This document shows, one piece after another, positions 1-6,160 of a DNA stretch of 8,785 bases. The position numbers and the translations under genes are program-made. This stretch comes from an uncultured Cytophagales bacterium. Lineage in GTDB: Bacteria; Bacteroidota; Bacteroidia; Cytophagales; Amoebophilaceae. The notes beneath the pieces are model-generated. The model had not been told where the DNA came from. It worked only from the letters and a program-made list of their open reading frames with translations, and searched no databases. Position 1 is the first letter of the stretch; each line of letters begins with the position of its first letter. The DNA is taken from contig CAJQOF010000135.1 in assembly GCA_905479855.1 (NCBI GenBank), positions 1-8,785 of the forward strand, written 5' to 3'.

Positions 1-645
1 GGCGGCAGCGGCTTTCTTTGCGTTTTCGCATGCTTCACTCAGGTATTGTGACCAGTGCGCTAGGCCATCCTGATAGCATTTTTCTGACGCATCCACACGG
101 GCTATATGGTAGGTGGAGAAAAGCTCCGAGAGGTATTCCTCACCACCACAGCATGCGCTTGTCCTATCAGCCAACCTTTCTTCTTCTCTTTCTACACGTT
201 TTCCATCTTCCCCCTCCACATGCATTTCGTGCGTTTCGCAGCTAATGGCGGGTGTATCGCATAGCACAACACTGATGACAAAAACTTTGACGGCTTTGTC
301 GGGAAAGCGAGGTTTCCTATCAGTCTCAGCCACCACTATTCTTGCTGCTTTGAACTGCATCTGCTTGTGGTAGATTTTTTTATCTTCCTGCGTTAACAAT
401 TGCAGCATAATATATTGATCGTCTGAGGTGCGCACCAGCAGGTCCACAGTGCCAGCCGTTTCAAGCGCCCCAATGCTATCCATAACACTACCAAGGCAGG
501 CTTTGATGCGCACTTCTCTCTTTAGCAGCTTGCTAAAGAAATCTTCTAGCGTAGCGGAATCCTTCTGCTCGGCGCATAAAAACGCTTTATATATTGCTTT
601 TTCCTGATGTACCAATGAATTTTCTTGTTCAGTCATGTCCTTCAT
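1..645 (-). CDS. PD-(D/E)XK nuclease transposase-like (Rpn/PDDEXK_2-like) protein, 3' part cut off by window edge
   Basis: An uninterrupted minus-strand frame of 215 codons starts at ATG 645 and reaches the left edge without a stop, so the C-terminus is missing. A second in-frame ATG at 636 is equally possible; an in-frame stop at 661-663 bounds the start. The pattern in residues 35-127 (a short lead helix, then VDLLVRTSDDQYIMLQ at about 67-82, a Q/R-containing helix, then a hydrophobic KVFVISVV strand) resembles the PDDEXK_2 / recombination-promoting nuclease families, which are typical of multi-copy transposase-like genes in Bacteroidota symbionts. The Asp of the core (D68) is present, but where the family normally has a Glu two residues before the Gln there is M80, so catalysis is doubtful. 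Residues 144-160 are highly charged. The reading frame is convincing; the family assignment is from motif likeness only. Confidence 0.6.
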   Translation of the reverse strand, partial: MKDMTEQENSLVHQEKAIYKAFLCAEQKDSATLEDFFSKLLKREVRIKACLGSVMDSIGALETAGTVDLLVRTSDDQYIMLQLLTQEDKKIYHKQMQFKAARIVVAETDRKPRFPDKAVKVFVISVVLCDTPAISCETHEMHVEGEDGKRVEREEERLADRTSACCGGEEYLSELFSTYHIARVDASEKCYQDGLAHWSQYLSEACENAKKAAAA

Positions 646-729
646 TTTTTTGTTGACGAATCAATCACAGCGCATTCCGGTAGCTGCCGGAGGCAAAGTA
701 TAGAAAATTGCGTAAATCACAAAATCCCG

Positions 730-1239
730 CTAGTATATCGTATAGCACAAGCAATCTGCGATAGGGTATTTGTCTCTTTGCAACCGGGCCATATGCTGAG
801 CATAGGCCAAGGTGCCTTGATATTCTTCCATTAAGAACTTACCCTCGCTAAAGAGCGATATCATCGGGTAACTAATAGCAATACCACCAACATAGCAACG
901 TTCATGTTGCAAGAGGTAGCAGTCACCCACCTCGTTTTCTTCCACCAATCGCATAAACTCCTCCTTCCCCTTTGCCTTTTTGAGCTTTTCTATCATTTCC
1001 TCGGTGGTTGCATTCGCATACCCAAAAGCTTTGTATTGGGTCCTTAAGAAATCGCAGAACGCTTCCCCCTCAAACAACGATGGCTTAATGGCCCAATAAT
1101 GCCGTCCCTCCACAATTCCCTTATAATCATAGTTGTTGAGATCAATCTCATCCTTTATTTGCGCAACAATCTCATCGCGCGAGTGATCTGTGGACATCGT
1201 CATGTCCATCCTGATGCCTATGTGTAAAAATGCTCCCAT
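730..1239 (-). CDS. Hypothetical protein, 169 residues, downstream of sufC
   Basis: I do not recognise this protein. It is soluble, rich in Glu, Lys and Tyr, and has no signal peptide or membrane segment. A helical charged stretch (about residues 78-102, with EEMIEKLKKAKGKEEF) separates two mixed regions. Methionines at positions 1, 11, 13 and 15 make the start uncertain; ATG 1239 is the longest choice and the true start could be up to 14 codons later. It lies 56 bases behind sufC on the same strand and may be co-transcribed, in the place where sufD would be expected in a suf cluster, but I see no likeness to SufD or another Fe-S protein. It ends with TAG at 730. A/T-rich bases precede the start, without a Shine-Dalgarno site. 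Coding is likely from length, codon pattern and position. Confidence 0.75.
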   Translation of the reverse strand: MGAFLHIGIRMDMTMSTDHSRDEIVAQIKDEIDLNNYDYKGIVEGRHYWAIKPSLFEGEAFCDFLRTQYKAFGYANATTEEMIEKLKKAKGKEEFMRLVEENEVGDCYLLQHERCYVGGIAISYPMISLFSEGKFLMEEYQGTLAYAQHMARLQRDKYPIADCLCYTIY

Positions 1240-1295
1240 GGTATTTACTTATTTTGCGTTTAATAACTAATAATCAATCGCTAATACTTAATAAC

Positions 1296-2036
1296 TCACT
1301 TCACCCAATCATATCCCTTCTTTTCCAGTTCTTTTGCCAACTCCTTGGTGCCAGACTTGACAATTCGGCCATCATAGAGGACATGCACAAAGTCGGGAAC
1401 CACATAATCTAGTAGCCGCTGATAGTGCGTAATAAGGATAGTCGCATTCTCTTTGGTCCGTAGTTGATTGATGCCGCTGGCTACAACCTTCAGCGCATCA
1501 ACATCCAGCCCTGAGTCTGTTTCGTCCAGCACCGCCAGCTTGGGCGCTAGCATCGCCATTTGCAGAATTTCATTGCGCTTTTTCTCTCCGCCAGAAAATC
1601 CCTCGTTCAGTGCCCTGCGGGCCAGCGCAGGATCAATATCTACCACTTCCATCTTTTCTTTTAACAGTGCCAAGAAAGTTACAGCATCTAGTGGTGGCTG
1701 ATTTCGCTGCTTCCTAAGCTCATTCACCGCTGTTTTTAGGAAGTTGGTCGTGCTTACGCCTGGGATTTCTACTGGGTATTGGAAGGCTAAGAATAAGCCA
1801 GCTGCTGCCCGCTCCTCTGGGGCCAAGGCCAATAGCTCTTTGTCACAAAAACTGACACTGCCTTCTGTAACGGTGTAGCCCTGCCTGCCTGCCAGCACAT
1901 TGGCTAGGGTGCTCTTGCCAGCCCCATTGGGGCCCATGATGGCGTGCACCTCACCTGCTTGCACAGATAGGTCAATGCCCTTTAGGATTTCTTGCGCTTC
2001 CGTAGAAGCTTTGAGGTTGTTGATTTGTAGCATCAT
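1296..2036 (-). CDS. sufC: Fe-S cluster assembly ATPase SufC
   Basis: SufC is the cytoplasmic ABC-type ATPase that drives the SufBCD scaffold for iron-sulfur cluster assembly. The 246-residue protein is full length and keeps all the ATPase motifs: Walker A GPNGAGKS at 35-42, Q-loop Gln86 in the SufC-typical AFQYPVEIPG stretch, signature FSGGEKKR at 147-154, Walker B LAVLDETDSGLD at 167-178 with catalytic Glu172, and switch His204 in ITHYQ. The LDETDSGLD form and the GGEKKRNE signature separate SufC from ordinary ABC transporters. The start is one of two adjacent ATGs (2036 or 2033). Unusually, sufB is not upstream (fic is, 139 bases away) and sufD is not downstream. The partners must be elsewhere, or the pathway has been reduced; the intact motifs suggest the gene is still under selection. 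Confidence 0.95.
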   Translation of the reverse strand: MMLQINNLKASTEAQEILKGIDLSVQAGEVHAIMGPNGAGKSTLANVLAGRQGYTVTEGSVSFCDKELLALAPEERAAAGLFLAFQYPVEIPGVSTTNFLKTAVNELRKQRNQPPLDAVTFLALLKEKMEVVDIDPALARRALNEGFSGGEKKRNEILQMAMLAPKLAVLDETDSGLDVDALKVVASGINQLRTKENATILITHYQRLLDYVVPDFVHVLYDGRIVKSGTKELAKELEKKGYDWVK

Positions 2037-2175
2037 GCTCTTTGGATGTATTGGGATGTAATAGGGGTGCGAAGCTACGATAGAAATTCAAAATAATGTA
2101 CTCATGCTGTGCGTTATGGGGACAACATGCGGATCAAGTTATTTTTGCATTGCTGAGGCATCTACTTTCAGTGCA

Positions 2176-3408
2176 CTAAAAAGCCATTGTAGTGTGATGT
2201 AGCTCAGGAACTACCCCCAACAAAGGCGCTGAACGTTCTTGCCCTCTTTGCTTTGGGGCAAAAGGCTCCGTCCCCTCCTCGAGTATATCCAGATATTTGC
2301 GATAAACATACACCCTGTCCCGTTTCTTTTCTGTTATTTCTTCTAAGATACCTGCCTCAAGTAATTTATTGAGGGCGTTGCGCGCTGTGGGCGGTGTAAT
2401 GGCTAGCTGTTTTACTATAACTGCTACAGATGCTTGTGGTAGCCGTTTGAGGTAAGTAAATATTTGGTCGCAGGTAAAGCGGGAACGCCCCAGCCTGTTG
2501 ATCTTCTCCTGGTCTGCGCGGAAGAGGCGGTCTATATCTTGGGTGGCTTTAGTGGCTTGGTTGCTGGTGGTAGTAACACCCTCTAGGAAAAAGATGAGCC
2601 ATGCCTCCCAATTTCCGGTCGTTCTCACTTCCTGCAAAAGGGCGTAATAAACTTTTCTATGTTGCTTCAGGTAGAGGCTTAGGTACAAGATGGGGCTATT
2701 AAGCAGTTTGCCCTCACAAAGCATCAAGGTAATGAGCAAGCGCCCCAGCCGGCCGTTGCCGTCCAAGAAGGGGTGAATGCTCTCGAACTGCACGTGCGCC
2801 AGCCCAGCTCTCAGCAAAGTGGGTAAAGTTTCATCATGCAAAAAACTTTCTAGCCTGTCCAAACATGCCAGCATATGCGCTACAGGAGGAGGCACGTAGA
2901 GCGCTGTACCTGGCCTTGTTCCCCCAATCCAATTTTGTGTGCGCCTAAACTCCCCCGCCATCTTGTTAGCACCCCGGGTACCGGCAAGGAGAATAGCATG
3001 TATCTCACACAATAGTCTTAGGCAGAGTGGGAAGCCCTTTTTTAGGCGCTTCAGGCCATGCTGAATGGCTTTAATATAGTTAGAAACCTCTTCTACATCA
3101 TCTACCGTAACGTTGGGTTCTTGCTGCTGTTCAAACAGTATAAGATCTGAAAAGGAAGTTTGGGTCCCTTCTATCTGGCTAGAGAGCAAAGCTTCCTTCT
3201 GAATATACGTGTACAAGAATAGCGTGGTGTTCGGAATGGACTTGGCGTTCTTTTTGAGCGCAGCTAGCGCTTTGGTGGCTTGCTTCAATGGCGCTTCTAG
3301 TTGCAATAAATCCAACGCAGGATTCGGCGGAAGAGAAGGAGGAACATAGGCCTTATACGCCTCTCCTGGGCTATTTTGGGTGATATATGTCCCTATTCTT
3401 TGGCGCAT
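2176..3408 (-). CDS. Fic family protein (AMP-transferase type) with N-terminal inhibitory helix and C-terminal winged helix
   Basis: This 410-residue protein has the layout of SoFic-like class II Fic proteins. An N-terminal Fic_N region (about 20-95) carries the inhibitory-helix motif SSQIEG at 76-81, matching [ST]xxxE[GN] with Glu80. The Fic core follows (about 105-280), with HPFLDGNGRLGR at 212-223 and catalytic His212. A winged-helix-like DNA-binding domain (about 302-372) comes last. Fic proteins usually transfer AMP from ATP to target hydroxyls, and the Glu80 helix is expected to restrain this. With both motifs intact the enzyme is predicted active and self-inhibited; the target is unknown. 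Related proteins, as I remember them, end near the EEGTEP at 378-382, so the last ~28 residues may be a run-on. ATG 3408 lies 8 bases after a perfect 16-bp stem-loop, which may control translation. A host-directed effector or a regulatory/toxin-like role are both possible. Confidence 0.92.
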   Translation of the reverse strand: MRQRIGTYITQNSPGEAYKAYVPPSLPPNPALDLLQLEAPLKQATKALAALKKNAKSIPNTTLFLYTYIQKEALLSSQIEGTQTSFSDLILFEQQQEPNVTVDDVEEVSNYIKAIQHGLKRLKKGFPLCLRLLCEIHAILLAGTRGANKMAGEFRRTQNWIGGTRPGTALYVPPPVAHMLACLDRLESFLHDETLPTLLRAGLAHVQFESIHPFLDGNGRLGRLLITLMLCEGKLLNSPILYLSLYLKQHRKVYYALLQEVRTTGNWEAWLIFFLEGVTTTSNQATKATQDIDRLFRADQEKINRLGRSRFTCDQIFTYLKRLPQASVAVIVKQLAITPPTARNALNKLLEAGILEEITEKKRDRVYVYRKYLDILEEGTEPFAPKQRGQERSAPLLGVVPELHHTTMAF

Positions 3409-3456
3409 AAATAGTGCTAACCTTTCTTAGTGATTTTCACTAAGAAAGGTTAGGTG
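3391..3456. repeat. 66-bp direct repeat, copy 1 (fic leader)
   Basis: This copy matches 3688-3753 with one mismatch in 66 bases (A at 3413, G at 3710); the offset is 297. It contains, in the minus direction, a perfect stem-loop, an eight-base spacer, and the first six codons of fic (MRQRIG). The surrounding sequence of the two copies is recognisably related but far more diverged, so the core stands out as conserved or recently homogenised. Confidence 0.95.
3417..3453 (-). promoter_or_regulatory. Perfect stem-loop in the fic leader
   Basis: A 16-bp perfect inverted repeat (ctaacctttcttagtg and its complement) flanks a five-base loop. In the fic mRNA it would end eight bases before the ATG, so it would cover the ribosome-loading area. 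It has no U-run behind it and is A/T-rich at the loop end, so it does not look like a terminator. It could act as an RNA hairpin limiting translation or as an operator for a dimeric protein, such as the Fic winged-helix domain. The role is inference; the structure is seen directly. Confidence 0.6.
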
Positions 3457-3645
3457 AGTTTTAGGGGGGGGCTTTTGCACAAAAAACATTGTTTCTAGCT
3501 ATTATGGGCTATTTTTAGCGGCAAAGATAACCCTATATTTTTTGGCGACTCTCAGATTGTATTGGGGATATTATAGAAAACACGAAATAACGAAGAACAC
3601 TAAGAAACGTTACGCAATTTTCAAGAGGTATCCTTGCGCATAAAA

Positions 3646-3705
3646 CAACCTATACGGCCCCTGGTGGCTGTTTTATAGGCTATAGGCCCCTATTCTTTGG
3701 CGCAT
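3646..3705 (-). pseudogene. Decayed remnant of the fic 5' end
   Basis: Behind the second stem-loop an ATG at 3705 begins MRQRIGAYSL and then hits TAA at 3673-3675. Read past the stop it continues NSHQGPYR. Intact fic begins MRQRIGTYITQNSPGEAYK, so the first six codons are identical and Tyr, Asn-Ser and a later Tyr remain in register. Beyond about codon 20 the likeness is lost. This is best read as a duplicated fic start that decayed while the leader stayed unchanged. The likeness after codon six is weak and by eye. Confidence 0.55.
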
Positions 3706-3753
3706 AAATGGTGCTAACCTTTCTTAGTGATTTTCACTAAGAAAGGTTAGGTG
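3688..3753. repeat. 66-bp direct repeat, copy 2, with stem-loop at 3714-3750
   Basis: This is the second copy of the fic leader element, identical to 3391-3456 except at 3710. It has the same perfect 16-bp stem and five-base loop (3714-3750) and is followed in the minus direction by the fic-like start codons of the remnant. It lies between trxB and fic, 280 bases upstream of the fic leader copy in the minus direction. Confidence 0.95.
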
Positions 3754-4025
3754 GTTTCCGGGAGGCAATCTTGTGTTAAAAACAGCCCATACGTCTTTTA
3801 AAGCCTGTTTTTTTGAAACAAACATAACGGTCAACTATTTATCGGTTCTCAAATTACAGCGGCAGTTATTAGCGAAAATTAGTAATATCGAAAATAACAA
3901 AAATCAGTAAGAAAAGTTAGCTGGTTTTTGAGGCGTACTTTTTAGCAAAAATGGCTTTGAAGGGTGACTAAGGGGGGGTTATGGGGTAAATAAAGACAAT
4001 CGTACTTTTTGCCGCTACGGGAAAA

Positions 4026-4961
4026 TTATGCTTCTTGGGCAGCCAAAAAGCGCTCCGCATCCAGCGCAGCCATGCACCCCGTGCCAGCAGCAGTTACCGC
4101 TTGCCTATACACCGTATCTTGCACGTCGCCTGCGGCAAAAACTCCAGGAATATTGGTCTGGGTAGTCCCCGGCGTAGTCTGAATATAACCTTGCCCATCT
4201 AAGGTAAGATAGGGTTCAAAGATGGCTGTGTTAGGTTGGTGGCCAATGGCCACAAAGAAGCCTTGGAGTGGGATTTCCTGCCTCTTCTGGGTTGTCTTGT
4301 TCATGATGCGCACCCCTGTTACAGCCTCTTTTCCCAGTATCTCTTCCACCTCCGTTTGCCACACCACCTCGATGTTGGGTTTGCTCATCACCCGCTTTTG
4401 CATAATGGCCGAGGCGCGCATTTTATCACTACGCACCAGCATATATACCTTTTCGCAGATATTGGCCAAGTAGACTGCCTCCTCTGCCGCCGTGTCTCCT
4501 CCGCCCGCTACGGCTACGTGCTCTCCTTTAAAAAAGAAACCATCGCAAACAGCACAGGCAGAAACACCCCGACCATTAAGCCGTTGTTCAGAAGGTAACC
4601 CCAGCCATTTGGCGGAAGCCCCTGTGGAAATAATGACGGTCTTGGCTTTTACAGTGTGTTGGCCATCGATGGTGGCTTGGAGTGGGTAGGTAGAGAAATC
4701 AACCGCAGTAACATTGGCGGCATGGATGGCAGTGCCAAACCGCTCCGCCTGTCGCTGGAAGTCCACCATCATTTGCGGGCCTTGTATTCCTTCTGGGTAG
4801 CCTGGATAGTTCTCTACATCTGTGGTAATGGTGAGCTGGCCTCCAGGTTGGTGCCCTTGGTAGAGGAGAGGATTTAACCCGGCTCGGGCAGCGTAGATGG
4901 CCGCCGTATAGCCGGCTGGGCCAGAGCCAATGATCAGCACATTTGCAACTTCTTGGTCCAT
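4026..4961 (-). CDS. trxB: Thioredoxin reductase (NADPH), low-molecular-weight type
   Basis: TrxB is the cytoplasmic flavoenzyme that passes electrons from NADPH to thioredoxin. The 311 residues cover the whole family. The FAD-binding GSGPAGYTAAIYAARAGL starts at residue 12, the redox-active CAVC is at 136-139 (Cys136, Cys139), the NADPH-domain GGGDTAAEEA is at 153-162, and the C-terminal FAD motif GVFAAGDVQD is at 273-282. At 176-184 the usual HRRxxFRAS, whose arginines hold the NADPH 2'-phosphate, reads VRSDKMRAS, so the second arginine of the pair is Ser178. This may weaken the preference for NADPH over NADH. The start ATG 4961 has an A/T-rich leader and no Shine-Dalgarno site. The gene lies behind rpoD on the same strand, but its first 111 bases plus leader are repeated as a broken copy in between. 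Co-transcription with rpoD is likely. Confidence 0.96.
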   Translation of the reverse strand: MDQEVANVLIIGSGPAGYTAAIYAARAGLNPLLYQGHQPGGQLTITTDVENYPGYPEGIQGPQMMVDFQRQAERFGTAIHAANVTAVDFSTYPLQATIDGQHTVKAKTVIISTGASAKWLGLPSEQRLNGRGVSACAVCDGFFFKGEHVAVAGGGDTAAEEAVYLANICEKVYMLVRSDKMRASAIMQKRVMSKPNIEVVWQTEVEEILGKEAVTGVRIMNKTTQKRQEIPLQGFFVAIGHQPNTAIFEPYLTLDGQGYIQTTPGTTQTNIPGVFAAGDVQDTVYRQAVTAAGTGCMAALDAERFLAAQEA

Positions 4962-4978
4962 AGTAGAAAAATAATTGA
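4851..4978. repeat. 128-bp tandem duplication, copy A (inside functional trxB)
   Basis: This copy comprises the trxB leader (17 bases) and first 37 codons. It is directly adjacent to copy B at 4979-5106 with exactly 128 bases offset; 124 of 128 bases match by eye. The differences are single bases: one in each of three trxB codons, plus 4977/5105. It continues without a break into full-length trxB, so this is the copy joined to the working gene. Confidence 0.97.
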
Positions 4979-5106
4979 GTGCCCTTGGTAGAGGAGAGGA
5001 TTTAACCCGGCTCAGGCAGCGTAGATGGCCGCCGTATAGCCGGCTGGGCCAGCGCCAATGATCAGCATATTTGCAACTTCTTGGTCCATAGTAGAAAAAT
5101 AATTTA
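4979..5106. repeat. 128-bp tandem duplication, copy B (between rpoD and trxB)
   Basis: This copy is joined to rpoD: its right end is exactly the rpoD TAA stop (5104-5106), whose counterpart in copy A has become TCA. This geometry is what a simple tandem duplication of the rpoD-trxB junction would leave. In the original layout trxB would have begun 14 bases behind the rpoD stop. Confidence 0.97.
5012..5089 (-). pseudogene. Truncated trxB 5' copy, 25 codons
   Basis: Within duplication copy B, ATG 5089 starts a frame identical to the trxB start except V8M, S13A and a CGA-to-TGA stop at codon 26 (5012-5014). The peptide would be the first 25 residues of TrxB, covering the FAD-binding glycine motif (as GAGPAG). 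The upstream bases are the same as those of the true start, so ribosomes may begin here too. It has no catalytic parts. It is either a harmless scar or an accidental leader peptide ahead of trxB, which starts 50 bases after its stop. Confidence 0.9.
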
Positions 5107-5970
5107 GCCCCCCAAGTAAGGTTTTAGCATATCACTACGGGAGGCCTGTTTGAGCTTCTTGATGCCTTTTTCTTTGATTTGGCGCACCCGTTCGCGTGTT
5201 AGACTAAACCGAACGCCTATCTCTTCCAGGGTCATAGGATGCAATCCTCCCAAACCAAAGTAGAAAAAGATCACGTCCGCTTCTCGTTCACTGAGTGTAG
5301 ACAAAGAGCGCTTAATCTCTTGCCTTAGAGAGTCTTGCATCAATTCATCATCAGGCTTTTCGTTAGATTCATTCTCCAAAACGTCCAGCAAGCTATTCTC
5401 TTCTCCCTGCACAAAAGGTGCATCTACCGAAATATGGCGGCCAGAGACCTTCATGGTATCACTGACTTCACTATAGGACACCTCCATGACATCTGCTATT
5501 TCCTGTACGGTAGGTTCACGCTCAAGTTTTTGTTCTAGCTCAGAAAAGGTTCTGGCTATTTTGTTCAGGGAACCTACTCTGTTCAGTGGCAAGCGGACAA
5601 TTCTGGATTGTTCTGCCAGGGCTTGCAAGATAGATTGCCTTATCCACCACACAGCATAGGAAATAAATTTAAATCCCCTCGTTTCATCAAAACGCTGTGC
5701 TGCCTTAATTAATCCTAAATTGCCTTCGTTGATCAGATCACTTAGGGACAAACCTTGGTTTTGGTATTGTTTGGCCACTGATACGACAAATCTGAGGTTG
5801 GCTGTGGTGAGTTTTTCCAAGGCTTGTTCATCGCCTTGCTTAATGCGCTTGGCTAAAACCACTTCTTCTTCTGCCGTTACCAAATCTACCTTGCCAATCT
5901 CTTGCAGATATCTATCTAGCGATTGGTTTTCTCGGTTGGTAATCTGTTTGCTTATTTTTAATTGTCTCAT
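5104..5970 (-). CDS. rpoD: RNA polymerase primary sigma factor (Bacteroidota type)
   Basis: This is the main sigma factor, which directs RNA polymerase to housekeeping promoters. At 288 residues it has the usual Bacteroidota length and lacks the N-terminal region 1.1 and the large non-conserved region of proteobacterial sigma-70. Region 1.2 ([18 protein letters not shown]) is at 19-36. Region 2 is at about 55-118, with [23 protein letters not shown] and the promoter-melting stretch [15 protein letters not shown]. Region 3 is at about 119-200. Region 4 ends with [19 protein letters not shown] (247-265), the helix-turn-helix that reads the -33 element. The start at 5970 fits the family ([14 protein letters not shown] is characteristic), with no Shine-Dalgarno site. 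It follows pnp with a 190-base gap and precedes the trxB duplication, and probably shares a transcript with trxB. Confidence 0.96.
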   Translation of the reverse strand: MRQLKISKQITNRENQSLDRYLQEIGKVDLVTAEEEVVLAKRIKQGDEQALEKLTTANLRFVVSVAKQYQNQGLSLSDLINEGNLGLIKAAQRFDETRGFKFISYAVWWIRQSILQALAEQSRIVRLPLNRVGSLNKIARTFSELEQKLEREPTVQEIADVMEVSYSEVSDTMKVSGRHISVDAPFVQGEENSLLDVLENESNEKPDDELMQDSLRQEIKRSLSTLSEREADVIFFYFGLGGLHPMTLEEIGVRFSLTRERVRQIKEKGIKKLKQASRSDMLKPYLGG

Positions 5971-6016
5971 AGGGGATGTTTTGGATCAATTATCGGCTAT
6001 TTGTGCGCCTATACAG

Positions 6017-6032
6017 GCTTAGTTGCCTAAGC
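6017..6032. other. Short inverted repeat between pnp and rpoD
   Basis: gcttag and ctaagc form a perfect six-base stem around a four-base loop, in the 190-base gap. No U-run follows in the minus direction, so I do not call it a terminator; it lies 47 bases upstream of rpoD and could be a leader hairpin or operator. No clear -33/-7 promoter pair was found near it. Confidence 0.3.
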
Positions 6033-6160
6033 GCTTAATGTAGGGATTGAAGCGCAAGAGCAATTTAGGTAAACGGTTTGTGGTAAAAGAGCACTTGGCA
6101 AGCAACTCCGTTCGGCATGGGAAAAGGCAGCGTAAGGTTACTTGCATACTAGCTGGCAGC

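Larger units (their letters stand above)
3409..4025. other. 617-base intergenic region of diverged repeats, no intact gene
   Basis: No convincing open frame lies here on either strand. The region is built from related units. The motif CACTAAGAAAgGTTA followed by a G-rich stretch, CTT and an A-run recurs at about 3438, 3597, 3735 and 3905 (the last with CAGTAAG). The units at 3597 and 3735 align over some 75 bases by eye, and the stretch around 3545-3610 aligns with 3845-3920. There are runs of eight G (3464-3471) and seven G (3972-3978). The stretch at 3578-3610, with repeating ACGAA and ACTAAGAAA words, resembles a simple repeat seen between genes in many bacteria. No promoter could be assigned with confidence. 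Confidence 0.75.

Noticed and set aside
664..690. Imperfect palindrome tccggtagctgccgga behind the 169-residue gene as terminator
   Set aside because: The stem is short with mismatches and there is no U-run in the direction of transcription.
2037..2175. Bacteroidota-type promoter (TTTG / TAnnTTTG) ahead of sufC
   Set aside because: A TATTTTG-like box is present but one base short and without a well-spaced upstream element; not strong enough to annotate.
3417..3753. Repeats with palindromes as a CRISPR array
   Set aside because: Only two near-identical copies, 297 bases apart, with diverged related sequence between them; no spacers and no cas genes.
3391..3753. The paired elements as the ends of an insertion sequence
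   Set aside because: The copies are in direct orientation, nothing between them encodes a transposase, and one copy lies across the fic start codon.
6090..6125. Minus-strand CCCATGCCGAAC, identical to a 12-base stretch of E. coli 5S rRNA
   Set aside because: The flanks do not match 5S rRNA and no helix of the 5S fold can be paired; taken as chance.
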